Positions 9,057-18,394 are shown, numbered from the stretch's first letter. The stretch: DNA of 64,000 bases from Winslowiella arboricola (GCF_025527015.1 NZ_JAODIM010000033.1:1-64000); one strand, 5' to 3'. Numbers and translations: made by a program. The notes: generated from the letters alone by a model not told the origin.

Positions 9057-10913
9057 TTAGCTCGGTATTGCTACGTTACGCTCTTGCTCCTGCAAAGCAC
9101 GCATACTCTGGTGGCGATTCCAGTAAAGGCCGAAGGTTTGATTAAAGGCTTCGATCTCCTTTTTAATCCCCGGCAGAGCGATCTTGCTGCGTTTTTTTCC
9201 CAGCGCGTTCGGTTGATGATGCTGCAGGTAGATAATATCCGTACCAAAGCGACGCACATGGTTCACGCTCTTAATATTGTCCCACTCCAGCAGCTCGGCG
9301 CTTTGCGGCGGCACAATACCACGGTAGCTAATCGCCACCTGTAAACCACCTTTCAGCGAGTATGTTACTGGCGGGAAATATTTCAGCACCAGCGCAGTCT
9401 CTTCTTCGCTGACCGGTTCATAGCGCCATGCCAGGCTCTCCTCATGCGCTGAAGAGAAATCACGCTCATATTTCTGCCACAACCGCTGCTCAATCTCTGT
9501 CGCCACCGGCATCAGATCAGCCCAGCTCTGCGCCGGGAAGCTGGCAGCAATCGCTGCATAGTGTGTCTCTTCCACCGTATAACCGACATTGCGCATTCTG
9601 TCAGCCAGCGGCGGATGCGAATCAAACGGGTGCGGAATATTTTGCTGACGCATCAGGCCAATAAAGTCCGGCGAATGGACATGTTCTGGCAGGCCTGCGG
9701 CAATCGCCTTACGGATACCCAGCTCATTCGCAAGCAGCGTTTTATTATCGAACAGCGTTTGTTCAACCTCACCACGATAGCTGGCATAGGCGGAGATTTT
9801 AATCAGTGATTCGATAATGGCAGCCGGGGAAATCAGCGTTGCGGCAGTGCGATCGGCAATAAACTCACGCTGACGGCTGTCACGCTGCGAGGCCAGTTCG
9901 AATAGCATGCGGTAGAGACAGAGTGGATAAAACACCACCAGCGTTGCCAGATTCTCACTCATCAGCTGCGTATACTGGTCAAAGCGGTGCAGCTTCGGCC
10001 CCAGCAGCGCGCCGGAAGCGGTATCGCCTTCATGCAGATGCGTCAGTTCATGCACCATGACACCGTCCGCCTGCGCGGTATCCAGCTGGCGCAGCAGCGG
10101 AATACTGACATACAGTTTTCGCCCGTGAAGTGGCTGCTCATTGACGCTAAGCGGCGCTTCAGTAACGTAAAAGTTAACATCAATACCGGCGATAATGTGG
10201 TCCGGCGGCGTGGTACCCACCTGAGCCGCCAGCGCATCGACACGTGCCCAGAGTTCTGGTGCCGCCTCGCGCGTCACCACTTCACCTTCTACCCCATCCT
10301 CTTTCGGCAGCTTTTTAAAGATGCCTTTAATCATATGGTACATGCCATACAGCACCAGCATGCCCACCAGCAGAATCACTTTCGGGTAATAGGTCTGGGT
10401 AAAGAAGGCGGTGCTCCAGAAGGAGAGCCATACCAGCATTGCCCCCTGCACCAGCACTTCCAGCGCGCTGGCCAGCATCAGGAACTGACGGGCCAACGTC
10501 AGGCTCAGCAGTTGTCCTTTGCGACTGGTAAATGCCAGCGCGCTGAACAGCAGCACCAGCAGTAAGATCACAGCACCGGCAATCAGCGTCCAGAAAGAGA
10601 CTTTATCCATCATATAGAATTGCCACAGTTCCGACTGTTCTGCACAGACCGCATGCTGATAATCGCGCAATTCGTCCGGGACGGCGCCGCAAACGCTGGA
10701 AGGGGGATTCTGCCGCAGGAAATCATTCAGTCTGTTGACATCCTGATTTTGCGCGATGGCATCATTAACAAAGATCTCGCTATATTGCTGGTCAAGCTGG
10801 CGACTGCCATATTCAGAGAAAACCAGAGTAATCGTCGGGATAAGAAAAAGCGTCACCAGAAGCCACAGAAATACTTTTGCATATCCTTTTTTCAATGCCT
10901 TTAATTCGTTCAA
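9057..10913 (-). CDS. Membrane M48-family zinc metalloprotease, copy 2
   Basis: Tandem paralogue of the gene at 6872-8728; by eye about 70-75% identical, highest in the catalytic and C-terminal parts. With the TTG start at 10913, which aligns with the TTG of copy 1, it is also exactly 618 residues. An ATG at 10970 would add 19 residues with no counterpart in copy 1, so it is not preferred. It keeps HELTH, EFIADR, the four membrane segments and the cysteine pair (SSVCGAV, HAVCAE). Both copies look intact, so both are probably functional and diverging. The function is unknown; membrane protein quality control like HtpX is the nearest family analogy. Confidence 0.85.
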   Translation of the reverse strand: MNELKALKKGYAKVFLWLLVTLFLIPTITLVFSEYGSRQLDQQYSEIFVNDAIAQNQDVNRLNDFLRQNPPSSVCGAVPDELRDYQHAVCAEQSELWQFYMMDKVSFWTLIAGAVILLLVLLFSALAFTSRKGQLLSLTLARQFLMLASALEVLVQGAMLVWLSFWSTAFFTQTYYPKVILLVGMLVLYGMYHMIKGIFKKLPKEDGVEGEVVTREAAPELWARVDALAAQVGTTPPDHIIAGIDVNFYVTEAPLSVNEQPLHGRKLYVSIPLLRQLDTAQADGVMVHELTHLHEGDTASGALLGPKLHRFDQYTQLMSENLATLVVFYPLCLYRMLFELASQRDSRQREFIADRTAATLISPAAIIESLIKISAYASYRGEVEQTLFDNKTLLANELGIRKAIAAGLPEHVHSPDFIGLMRQQNIPHPFDSHPPLADRMRNVGYTVEETHYAAIAASFPAQSWADLMPVATEIEQRLWQKYERDFSSAHEESLAWRYEPVSEEETALVLKYFPPVTYSLKGGLQVAISYRGIVPPQSAELLEWDNIKSVNHVRRFGTDIIYLQHHQPNALGKKRSKIALPGIKKEIEAFNQTFGLYWNRHQSMRALQEQERNVAIPS

Positions 10914-11260
10914 AATAATAAACTCGCTAAATGTCTGTTGGCGGACAAAGCTGCTTATATCAGGCAACAAAAGAGATCAGATCTACCGGTAAACCGGGGG
11001 AATGGCGGCGAGATCCTTCTCTGGCGTGCATCAGCTTTATAGATATTAATAATTTTCAGAGCGGACTAATAAGACAATATTTTTGAATATCAGGCAATAG
11101 CGAATGGCGAAATTTAGAGTAATTATGCTTAACAATCAAATTCCTGTCGCTGCCTGAGGGGGGATTTCATGCAGCGATAATAAAAATTTGGCTTAATTTA
11201 AATTACTTCCGTTAATTTACTATCGCCATTAATTCGAGCGGATATGCCATATCCGGCAGC
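10914..11260. other. AT-rich spacer upstream of M48 copy 2, downstream of arfB
   Basis: No gene is seen in these 347 bases. The first about 120 bases match the region upstream of M48 copy 1. An AT-rich stretch follows, and a palindrome CGGATAT-GCC-ATATCCG lies at 11239-11255, six bases beyond the arfB stop. It has no T-run and so could be only a weak arfB terminator. Confidence 0.6.
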
Positions 11261-11671
11261 TTAGCGCACCTTGCCGCGCAAGTTCTTGGTCGCCGCTTTC
11301 CGCGCTTTTCCTTCCAGCCTTCGCTTGCGGGATGCCAGCGTTGGACGTGTGGCGCGCCGGGTTTTCTCCACCACGGTTAAGTCGTTAATCAGATTTTCCA
11401 GCCGCTTTAATGCCGCTTCGCGATTAAGCTCCTGGCTGCGATACTCTTGCGCTTTAATAATCACCACGCCATCTGGCGTAATCAGATGGTGACTGGCCGC
11501 CAGCAGACGCTCTTTATAAAATTCCGGCAATGACGACGCACGAATATCAAAGCGCAGATGAATGGCGGTTGAACTTTTATTAACATGCTGGCCGCCCGCG
11601 CCCTGCGCGCGGATGGCGGTAATTTCTAATTCAGCATCGCTGATGGTCGCATTACGTGAAAGAACAATCAT
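11261..11671 (-). CDS. arfB: Alternative ribosome-rescue factor ArfB
   Basis: ArfB (YaeJ) hydrolyses peptidyl-tRNA on ribosomes stalled without a stop codon. The 136-residue product carries the catalytic GGQ at 26-28 within the release-factor domain. A lysine/arginine-rich C-terminal tail (about 105-136) inserts into the empty mRNA channel in this family. The start overlaps the yaeQ stop by 4 bases, so the two are probably co-transcribed, as in E. coli. Confidence 0.95.
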   Translation of the reverse strand: MIVLSRNATISDAELEITAIRAQGAGGQHVNKSSTAIHLRFDIRASSLPEFYKERLLAASHHLITPDGVVIIKAQEYRSQELNREAALKRLENLINDLTVVEKTRRATRPTLASRKRRLEGKARKAATKNLRGKVR

Positions 11672-12222
11672 GGTGCTTTGCCATTTATCAGCCAGTCAGT
11701 AAAACGCACTTCCAGATGATTTTGCTCATCAGACAGCCAGATGGTGCCATCCTGGATGGTCGCCTGCAGCGTCATACTGCGCGAAGCGAAAGCGGTCAGT
11801 GCCGCCAGCATCGCATCATCAATAAAACGTACCGTCAGATTGTCCTGTTGCGACAGCTTGCTCTGATTCTGCTGCCACCAGATCTGCGCAGCGCGTGCGG
11901 TATACGTATATAAAAATACGCTGGCGGAACGATTGCAGGCTCTTTTAATTCGCCGCTCTTCGGGCAGGCCTAAATCAATCCACTCTTCGATGCCGTTATG
12001 GTCATTCAGCCGCCAGATTTCCGGCTCATCTTCAGCGCTGAGGCCACGGGTAAATTGCAGGCGCTCACCGGCATGGCATAACCACGCCAAAAGCCGCAGC
12101 ATCAGGCGCTCTTCAGTCTCCGATGGATGACGCGCCAGTGTCAGGCTGCTGTCGAGAAAAACGTTGCGATCCATATCCGCGACATTAACGTTGGCTTTGT
12201 AAATCGTTGCTTTAAGTGCCAT
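11668..12222 (-). CDS. yaeQ: YaeQ family protein
   Basis: YaeQ is a conserved cytoplasmic protein with a PD-(D/E)XK-like fold and no firm biochemical role. The start at 12222 ([20 protein letters not shown]) matches the E. coli N-terminus; the open frame extends 16 codons further upstream without support. The 184-residue product keeps the [10 protein letters not shown] and [11 protein letters not shown] blocks. It is followed by arfB with a 4-base overlap and is divergent from yaeP. Confidence 0.92.
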   Translation of the reverse strand: MALKATIYKANVNVADMDRNVFLDSSLTLARHPSETEERLMLRLLAWLCHAGERLQFTRGLSAEDEPEIWRLNDHNGIEEWIDLGLPEERRIKRACNRSASVFLYTYTARAAQIWWQQNQSKLSQQDNLTVRFIDDAMLAALTAFASRSMTLQATIQDGTIWLSDEQNHLEVRFTDWLINGKAP

Positions 12223-12356
12223 GAGATCCCTTATTATCAGATTGTGCATTGTAACGCGCCGCGACAGCAAATCACCCTGCTGTGGGCTGATTTCACGTAA
12301 AAGCCTGTGCTATAGTCGCTTACTAGCCAGAGAGTTATGCTCTGAAGGAGGTGCAT

Positions 12357-12557
12357 GTGCAAAAGTATTGTGAATTAGTTCGCCGCAAATATGCTGAGAT
12401 AGGCAGCGGCGATCTTGGATACGTGCCGGACGCGATAGGTTGCGTGTTAAAAGCACTGGACGAGATAGCTGCCAATAGTGAGCTAGACTCTTCTATCAGG
12501 GAACAAGCAGCTTTTGCTGCTGCAAACTTATTGGTGAGCGATTATGTTGACGAATGA
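12357..12557 (+). CDS. yaeP: YaeP family protein
   Basis: Small conserved protein of unknown function. The GTG start at 12357 is favoured over GTG at 12351 because AAGGAGGT (12345-12352) is correctly spaced for it and it yields 66 residues, the E. coli length. Conserved blocks are [10 protein letters not shown] and [11 protein letters not shown]. It overlaps rof by 14 bases, the usual yaeP-rof pair. Confidence 0.92.
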   Translation: MQKYCELVRRKYAEIGSGDLGYVPDAIGCVLKALDEIAANSELDSSIREQAAFAAANLLVSDYVDE

Positions 12558-12807
12558 AGCGTACAAACCGATCAATTGTGACGACTACGATAACCTTGAG
12601 CTTGCCTGCCAAAGTAACTGGATACTGTCGCTGGAACTGAAAAACGGCGAAAAGCTCAGCGCGAAGGCCACAGATATGGTGATGCGAAAAAACATCGAAT
12701 ATCTGGTCATCGAGCTCACTGGCGAACAGCGCGAACTGCGGCTGGATCATATTGCCAGTTTCAGCCACCCAAAGCTGGGAACGGTTGTAGTCAGCGAATC
12801 TGACTGA
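12544..12807 (+). CDS. rof: Rho-binding antiterminator Rof
   Basis: Rof (YaeO) binds Rho and blocks its loading on RNA, reducing Rho-dependent termination. The 87-residue product keeps the core [13 protein letters not shown] (about 10-22) and [14 protein letters not shown], close to E. coli Rof (84 residues). It overlaps the end of yaeP by 14 bases, so it is probably translationally coupled. Confidence 0.94.
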   Translation: MLTNEAYKPINCDDYDNLELACQSNWILSLELKNGEKLSAKATDMVMRKNIEYLVIELTGEQRELRLDHIASFSHPKLGTVVVSESD

Positions 12808-12813
12808 TTTTGC

Positions 12814-12834
12814 GGGCGGAAAACTCTTCCGCCC
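12814..12834 (+). terminator. Possible terminator of yaeP-rof
   Basis: An 8-bp stem GGGCGGAA (12814-12821) and TTCCGCCC (12827-12834) lies just after rof and just before the converging cytochrome gene. The following CTGCCTTTTC is only weakly T-rich. It may instead be a decayed member of the window's palindromic repeat family. Confidence 0.45.
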
Positions 12835-12842
12835 CTGCCTTT

Positions 12843-13157
12843 TCAGGGCTTCAGACTGCCATAGTAAGCCGCCAAATCGTCCATATCCTGCTCGCTTAAT
12901 CCCGCCACAAACGCTTTCATCACTTCCGCCTGTCCGCCACTACGTTCACCCTTTTTGTACGCCTGCAACGCGTGCGCCAGGTAGGCACTGTTCTGTCCGG
13001 CGAGATTAGGATAGAGCGGTACGGAGGCCTTGCCTTCCGCGCCATGGCAGGCCAGGCAGGTGGCCGATTTTTGCCTGCCAGCAGTGACATCTCCTGCGGC
13101 CCAGGCCGGAACCGCGCTGATGGCCAGCAACAGCAACCCGATATGCTTATAGATCAT
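12843..13157 (-). CDS. Small periplasmic class I cytochrome c
   Basis: The 104-residue product has a Sec signal peptide (about 1-20, ending PAWA), one haem-attachment motif CLACH at 34-38 and a possible distal Met ligand at M80. Size and the SATCLACHGAEGKA and YPNLAGQ segments resemble single-haem c553/c4-like cytochromes. Its redox partner is not evident from neighbours. It lies 12 bases after tilS on the same strand and may be co-transcribed with it. It is absent from this slot in E. coli. Confidence 0.87.
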   Translation of the reverse strand: MIYKHIGLLLLAISAVPAWAAGDVTAGRQKSATCLACHGAEGKASVPLYPNLAGQNSAYLAHALQAYKKGERSGGQAEVMKAFVAGLSEQDMDDLAAYYGSLKP

Positions 13158-13169
13158 TGTTCTCTCTGC

Positions 13170-14471
13170 TTATTGTGTCAGCCAGCTAATACGCCAGCTT
13201 TTGTTATCGGTGATACGGCCTTCGTGAGTGACAAAAACGCCCAGCGCGGCAATCAGTTGTTCGCCATAAAACAGTAGCGGCGTCCGCTCACGCTGCCAGA
13301 CCGGGACAGCGAACTCCTGCCACAACTTTTTGATCGCCCGACTGCCAGCGCGCCCGACAATATGAAAATCACCCTGCGCACAGAAACGGATCGTCACCGG
13401 TTCATCCGCGCGCGGTTGACGCAGTTCACTGCCCTGCGGGTCGATGCACACCGTGCCAAGCTGCTGCGGTAGCAGCAGTGGTTGCCATGGGCTTTGCCAC
13501 GGGATAACACATTCACGCAGCGAAGGATACTGTGGCAGCCAGTAAATGGCCTGGCGGTAGCGGCGGATTTGGTGATTTCCCAGCTGCAGACAGGGTGAAG
13601 CATCTTCACGACTATTGATGACCTCATGCCAGATACGTTGTACAGCGTCGCGTGATGGCATCTGACCGCCCTGCGCGCCAATCCAGCGGCGCAGTAGCGC
13701 ATAACGCCGCGCCTCACTAAGTGGCTGTAACGGCGCGATAAGCAGTGAACCATCCGCCTGCGTCAGCGCGGCCAGCGATTCGGCCAGCAGCTCATCAAGT
13801 AACTGTTCCTGCTCGCCACAGAGCGCGGCGCTGCGTGCGCTGGCTTGCGCAAAGTGCGGCCAGCGCTGATTCAGCAGCGGCAGCACCTGCTGGCGCAGAA
13901 AGTTGCGGTCATAACGCACATCCTGATTACTCTCATCTTCAATCCAGCGTAACTGATACTGCTGCGCCCACAGCTCCAGCTGTTTGCGCGTCTGAGTCAG
14001 TAAAGGACGCAGTAACAGATTTTCCCCCAGCATCAGGTGCGCCGGCATCGCCGCCAGCCCGGCGGGGCCGCTACCGCGCTTCAATGCTAACAGCAACGTC
14101 TCGCACTGATCATCAAGATGCTGTGCAGTCAGCAGGGTTTCTCCCGGCTGCAGATGCCGACGAAAAGCGCCATAGCGCGCGCTGCGCGCCGCTGCCTCAA
14201 TCCCCTGCTCGCGGCCATCCACTTCGACATGCTCAATCAGCAATGGCAGCTGCCACTCAGTACACTGCTGCTGACAATGCTGCAGCCAGCTGTCGGCAAA
14301 AGGACTCAGACCATGGTGGATATGAATGGCGCGCAGTTGCAGATCGGGATGGATGCTACGTAGTTGCACCAGCTGATACAGCAACACGGTCGAATCCAGC
14401 CCGCCACTGTAGGCTACCAGCAGGCGAGAGTGCCCGGCAAGTTGTGCGTCGAGACTGGAAAGCGGTGGCAT
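13170..14471 (-). CDS. tilS: tRNA(Ile)-lysidine synthetase
   Basis: TilS uses ATP and lysine to convert the wobble cytidine of the CAU-anticodon tRNA-Ile to lysidine, so that it reads AUA. The 433-residue product has the PP-loop SGGLDST at 22-28, a helical middle region, and C-terminal TilS domains including HIVGRAGSRAIKKLWQEF near residues 368-385. It is essential in most bacteria. Length is close to E. coli TilS. Confidence 0.97.
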   Translation of the reverse strand: MPPLSSLDAQLAGHSRLLVAYSGGLDSTVLLYQLVQLRSIHPDLQLRAIHIHHGLSPFADSWLQHCQQQCTEWQLPLLIEHVEVDGREQGIEAAARSARYGAFRRHLQPGETLLTAQHLDDQCETLLLALKRGSGPAGLAAMPAHLMLGENLLLRPLLTQTRKQLELWAQQYQLRWIEDESNQDVRYDRNFLRQQVLPLLNQRWPHFAQASARSAALCGEQEQLLDELLAESLAALTQADGSLLIAPLQPLSEARRYALLRRWIGAQGGQMPSRDAVQRIWHEVINSREDASPCLQLGNHQIRRYRQAIYWLPQYPSLRECVIPWQSPWQPLLLPQQLGTVCIDPQGSELRQPRADEPVTIRFCAQGDFHIVGRAGSRAIKKLWQEFAVPVWQRERTPLLFYGEQLIAALGVFVTHEGRITDNKSWRISWLTQ

Positions 14472-14518
14472 AGCGATAGCGACGACCTCGGATAACCCGG
14501 TAAAAGTAAGCGGGTATT

Positions 14519-14908
14519 CTACGCCTGATACAGTTCCAGCGGCAAACCATCAGGATCGTTAAAAAAGGTAAAGCGCTTGCCGGTCAGCGGATCGACACGA
14601 ATCGGCTCACAAACCACGCCGCTCTGCGACAGCTGCGCAAAGGCATCATCAATATTATCAACGCTAAACGCCAGATGGCGCAAACCGCAGGCTTCCGGAT
14701 GACTGACGCGCGCCGGTGGCTGAGGAAAGGAGAACAGCTCAATGGTGTAGTGGCCATTCAGCGCCAGATCGCCTTTCCATGAATCGCGTGCGGCGCGGTA
14801 GATCTCATCGATAAGCGTAAAACCGAGAATATCGCAGTAAAAAGCTTTGCTACGCGGATAGTCGGTGGCAATGATGGCGATATGATGAACCTGCTTTAAT
14901 CCCAGCAT
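14519..14908 (-). CDS. yaeR: VOC-family (glyoxalase/dioxygenase fold) protein YaeR
   Basis: Small metal-binding-fold protein of unknown substrate. The start at 14908 (MLGLKQVHHIAIIATDYP) with AGGAAA seven bases upstream yields 129 residues, the E. coli length; a longer in-frame start at 14968 has no homology support. VOC signatures HHIAIIATDY, ACGLRHLAFSVDNID and DPDGLPLELYQ supply the typical His/Glu metal ligands. It follows ldcC at 77 bases, as in E. coli. Confidence 0.93.
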   Translation of the reverse strand: MLGLKQVHHIAIIATDYPRSKAFYCDILGFTLIDEIYRAARDSWKGDLALNGHYTIELFSFPQPPARVSHPEACGLRHLAFSVDNIDDAFAQLSQSGVVCEPIRVDPLTGKRFTFFNDPDGLPLELYQA

Positions 14909-14985
14909 AATGATTTCCTGATTACGGCATATTGCCAGCACCATACCCGTAGCAGGCGCCAGCAACAAGGGGAGGAAATCCGGAT

Positions 14986-17130
14986 TCAGCTGACCGGATC
15001 TTTCAGTACCCGCACCAGATAACGTCCCTCTTCGGTCAGTTTCGCGCCATGAATATCGGTTTCAAAGCCAGGATAGTGCTCACCAATAGTGCAAAGCATC
15101 AGCAGGAAATCGAGCACCGCACGGCTGTCAGCGGTAATCATCTCGCCCGGCATCACCAGCGGCACGCCTGGGGGATATGGCAGGATCATATTGGCGGAAA
15201 CGCGCCCCACCAGCTGGCTGATATCGACAGTTTCCACATTGCCTTTGACCTGCTGCTGGAACATCTGATGCGGCGTCATTTTCATTTCCGGCAGGACATC
15301 AAAGGCCTGCAGCATCAGACGCGGCAGATCGTGCTGACGGATCAGGGTATGGATCCCCTGCGCCAGCGTCTGAATGCGCATATTACGGTAGAAGTCAGGA
15401 TCTTCGGCATAGAGATCCGGCAACATATTCTGTACCCGCAGATTAAGATCGTATGCGCGTTTAAATTCGGTCAGGCCACGCAGCAGACTCATCGCCTTGG
15501 TTTTATCGATGCCGATACTGAACAGAAACAGCAGATTGTAAGGGCCGGTTTTTTCCACCACCACGCCACGCTCATCAAGGAATTTCGCTACCAGCGCCGC
15601 CGGGATCCCCTCATCGGCCATCACTCCCTGTTCGCTCATCCCCGGCGTAAGAATGGTGACTTTAATCGGATCGAGATACATATGATCGTGATCGGCATCG
15701 GTAAAGCCGTGCCAGTCATCGCCAGGCTCAATCGGCCAGCAGTCAGCCTCATCCACCGCTTCCGGTTGCCAGATATCAAAGAACCAGCTGTCACTCTCTT
15801 CGCGCAGCCGCTGCACTTCGCGGCGGAAATGCAGCGCACGCTCCACCGAACGGTTAATCAGGCGCTTGCCCGGATTGCCGCGCAGCATCGCCGCCGCAGT
15901 TTCAATCGAAGCGACAATCGCATAGTTCGGCGAGGTGGTGGTATGCATCATGTAGGCTTCGTTAAACGTCTGCTCGTCGTAGTCACCTTTAATATGAATC
16001 AGTGACGCCTGTGAGAAAGCAGCCAGCAGTTTATGCGTCGACTGGGTTTCGTAAATCACTTTTCCCGGTGTGCGTTCGCCACTCATGCCGCTTTTACCGG
16101 CATAAATCGGATGGAAATTGGTATAGGGCACCCAGGCGGAATCAAAGTGAATCGACGGTACATCCAGCGTCTGCTTAATATAGTGCGTGTTATACAGCAG
16201 GCCATCATAGGTGGAGTTGGTAATCACCGCATGTACCGGCCAGCTGGCGCGCGGGGTCCCGGATACCTTCTGCGCAATGCTGTCGCGACGGAACTCTTTC
16301 TGCGGGATACCACCAAGGATGCCCAGCGGATTGCGCGTCGGCTTCAGCCAGATCGGCACAATATCGCTCATCATCAGTAGATGCGTCAGCGACTTATGAC
16401 AGTTACGGTCAATCAGTACCGTGCTGCCCGCTGGCGCCGCATACATACCGACAATTTTATTCGAGGTCGAGGTGCCGTTGGTCACCATATAACTCTGTTC
16501 AGCACCAAAGGTGCGCGCCACATACTCTTCGGCTTCGAGGTGCGGACCGGTATGATCGAGCAGCGAGCCCAGTTCGGTAACGGAAATCGAAATATCGGCC
16601 TTCAGGGTGTTAGCGCCAAAGAAGTCATAGAACAGGCTGCCCACCGGGCTTTTCTGAAATGCGGTGCCCGCCATATGGCCGGGGGTGCAGAAGGTATATT
16701 TCCCCTCCTTCACATAGGTAAATAGCGCGCGTGTTAGCGGCGGCGTAATGGTATCAATATATTCGTTGGTGTACTGACGGATACGCTGCGCAATATCGTC
16801 GGCGGCATTCAGCGCATACTCAAAGAACCACAGCGCCATCCGCATCTCATTAATGCTGACATCCAGCTGCGAGTGGGTATTGATAAAGGCGTACAGCGGC
16901 AGATACTCATTAAGCTGATTAATTTCACTGCACAGGTCGAGACTGTATTCATCCCAGTCAAAGATGACGCCGCAAATACGCGGATTGTGTTCAATCAGCT
17001 TAACCAGATCATCGGCATTTTTCGGGTAGATTAGCTGGAATCCCTGCGCGCTCAGGGCGGCGTCAAGTTCCCGGATTGGTTGGTCTTTATAGAAAACGTC
17101 GTGCGGTCCCATAATGGCGATGATATTCAA
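14986..17130 (-). CDS. ldcC: Lysine decarboxylase, LdcC type
   Basis: PLP-dependent decarboxylase converting lysine to cadaverine. The TTG start at 17130 follows AGGAGGT with correct spacing and aligns with E. coli MNIIAIMGPH; the longer frame from 17169 is not supported. The 714-residue product has the N-terminal wing domain, the PLP lysine in STHKLL (about 367), HFDSAWVPY, and a C-terminal domain. It resembles LdcC over CadA because of the accA-ldcC-yaeR context and the absence of cadB. In this genome a binding-protein gene separates it from accA. Confidence 0.94.
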   Translation of the reverse strand: MNIIAIMGPHDVFYKDQPIRELDAALSAQGFQLIYPKNADDLVKLIEHNPRICGVIFDWDEYSLDLCSEINQLNEYLPLYAFINTHSQLDVSINEMRMALWFFEYALNAADDIAQRIRQYTNEYIDTITPPLTRALFTYVKEGKYTFCTPGHMAGTAFQKSPVGSLFYDFFGANTLKADISISVTELGSLLDHTGPHLEAEEYVARTFGAEQSYMVTNGTSTSNKIVGMYAAPAGSTVLIDRNCHKSLTHLLMMSDIVPIWLKPTRNPLGILGGIPQKEFRRDSIAQKVSGTPRASWPVHAVITNSTYDGLLYNTHYIKQTLDVPSIHFDSAWVPYTNFHPIYAGKSGMSGERTPGKVIYETQSTHKLLAAFSQASLIHIKGDYDEQTFNEAYMMHTTTSPNYAIVASIETAAAMLRGNPGKRLINRSVERALHFRREVQRLREESDSWFFDIWQPEAVDEADCWPIEPGDDWHGFTDADHDHMYLDPIKVTILTPGMSEQGVMADEGIPAALVAKFLDERGVVVEKTGPYNLLFLFSIGIDKTKAMSLLRGLTEFKRAYDLNLRVQNMLPDLYAEDPDFYRNMRIQTLAQGIHTLIRQHDLPRLMLQAFDVLPEMKMTPHQMFQQQVKGNVETVDISQLVGRVSANMILPYPPGVPLVMPGEMITADSRAVLDFLLMLCTIGEHYPGFETDIHGAKLTEEGRYLVRVLKDPVS

Positions 17131-17218
17131 TGCGTACCTCCTGGTAAATTTACTGCCAGGGATAAGCATAGCGGATCGACGCGCGCACCACGATCAGACC
17201 AGCACTGATAACGCATGC

Positions 17219-17240
17219 GGGCCGGTTAACTTACCGGCCC
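17219..17240 (-). terminator. Possible terminator after the binding-protein gene
   Basis: Perfect 8-bp stem GGGCCGGT/ACCGGCCC (17219-17226, 17233-17240) with a TAACTT loop, directly downstream of the stop at 17249 on the minus strand. No T-run follows, so it may be only a stabilising 3' hairpin. Confidence 0.5.
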
Positions 17241-17248
17241 GTGCAGGC

Positions 17249-18379
17249 TTAGTTTGCCGCCGGTAATGTTACCCAGTAGCCAGGCTGGTAATCGATCGGC
17301 AGGAAGCGCTGATGGAACTCACGGAATGTTGCGTCCGGATCGAGATCGTTAAACAGATCGGGATGCATCCACTTCGCTAATTGCTGGATCGCGACAAACT
17401 GATACGGGCTGTCATAAAACTGATGCCAGATGGCATGGGCGTGACCATTGGTCGCCACCGGCTGGGTTTTAAACGCTGAACGCGCCATTAATGCCTGTAA
17501 ACGCTGGATAGCGACTTTCTGATCCGCCCCCGGGCCGACGCCAACCCAGCCATTGGCGGTGTTGTAGTTTTTCCAGTTGGCACCGGTCACCACCACCACA
17601 TCAGGACGCGCGGCGATAATCTGCTCCGGGTTCAGCGTGCCGAAAGTGCCGGGGATCAAGTTTTTGGCAATATTGTCACCGCCAGCCACTTCCACCATGC
17701 GGCCAAAGTTTTCATCGCCAAATGACATGCAGCACTCGTCGGTGTAGCCACCAGCGCGGTCGATCATCACTTTTGGCCGCGGCCCCTGGTACGCTTTCAG
17801 ACGGTTGATCACCAGATCGATCTGCTGCTGACGGAAATCAATGATCTGCTGAGCGCGCTCGGGTTTATTCACCAGCTGGCCCATAATGCGGATACTCTTT
17901 TCCGCATTCTCAAAAGGTTTTTCGCGGAAGTCGATAAACACCACCGGAATGCCAACGCTGGCCAGTTTTTCGATTAATTTCGATTCGTCGGTAGCGGCTT
18001 TTGATTCCAGATTCATCAGCACCAGATCCGGCTTCAGGGTCAGTGCCTGCTCGACATTAAAGGTGCCATCTTTGGCGCCGCCAAAGGTCGGTAGCTTAGT
18101 GATCTGTGGGTATTTCGCGGCGTAAGTCTGGTAGCTGTCAAAATCCGCCTTGGGCAGATCGTCACGCCAGCCGACCACACGTTTAAATGGCGCATCGGTG
18201 TCAAAAGCCGCCAGCAGATAGATCTGGCGTCCCTCGCCTAAAATAATACGTTTTACTTCGGATTTGATTTCGACTTTCCGGCCGCTCACATCTTCGACCA
18301 CAAAAGGCGCAGCCAGCGCATTATGCGCCAGTGCCAGTGCGGCCAGTAACAGTGCAACGCGACTCCACAGGTATTGCAT
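17249..18379 (-). CDS. Orphan siderophore/haem-type ABC transporter periplasmic binding protein
   Basis: The 376-residue product has a Sec signal peptide (about 1-23, ending NALA) and a class III periplasmic binding protein fold of the FepB/BtuF family. Examples are the N-terminal VEDVSGRKVEIKSEVKRII lead-in, LTLKPDLVLMN, EQIIAARPDVVVVTG, and DSPYQFVAIQQLAKWMHPDLF near the end. An almost perfect Fur box lies just upstream, so iron import is likely. No permease or ATPase gene is adjacent; it may dock to a transporter encoded elsewhere. It is inserted between ldcC and accA, which are neighbours in E. coli. The ligand cannot be told. Confidence 0.85.
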   Translation of the reverse strand: MQYLWSRVALLLAALALAHNALAAPFVVEDVSGRKVEIKSEVKRIILGEGRQIYLLAAFDTDAPFKRVVGWRDDLPKADFDSYQTYAAKYPQITKLPTFGGAKDGTFNVEQALTLKPDLVLMNLESKAATDESKLIEKLASVGIPVVFIDFREKPFENAEKSIRIMGQLVNKPERAQQIIDFRQQQIDLVINRLKAYQGPRPKVMIDRAGGYTDECCMSFGDENFGRMVEVAGGDNIAKNLIPGTFGTLNPEQIIAARPDVVVVTGANWKNYNTANGWVGVGPGADQKVAIQRLQALMARSAFKTQPVATNGHAHAIWHQFYDSPYQFVAIQQLAKWMHPDLFNDLDPDATFREFHQRFLPIDYQPGYWVTLPAAN

Positions 18380-18394
18380 GATTAACCCCTAAAA

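Noticed and set aside
10914-10970. ATG at 10970 as start of M48 copy 2
   Set aside because: It adds 19 residues without a counterpart in copy 1; the TTG at 10913 aligns exactly with the start of copy 1 and gives equal length.
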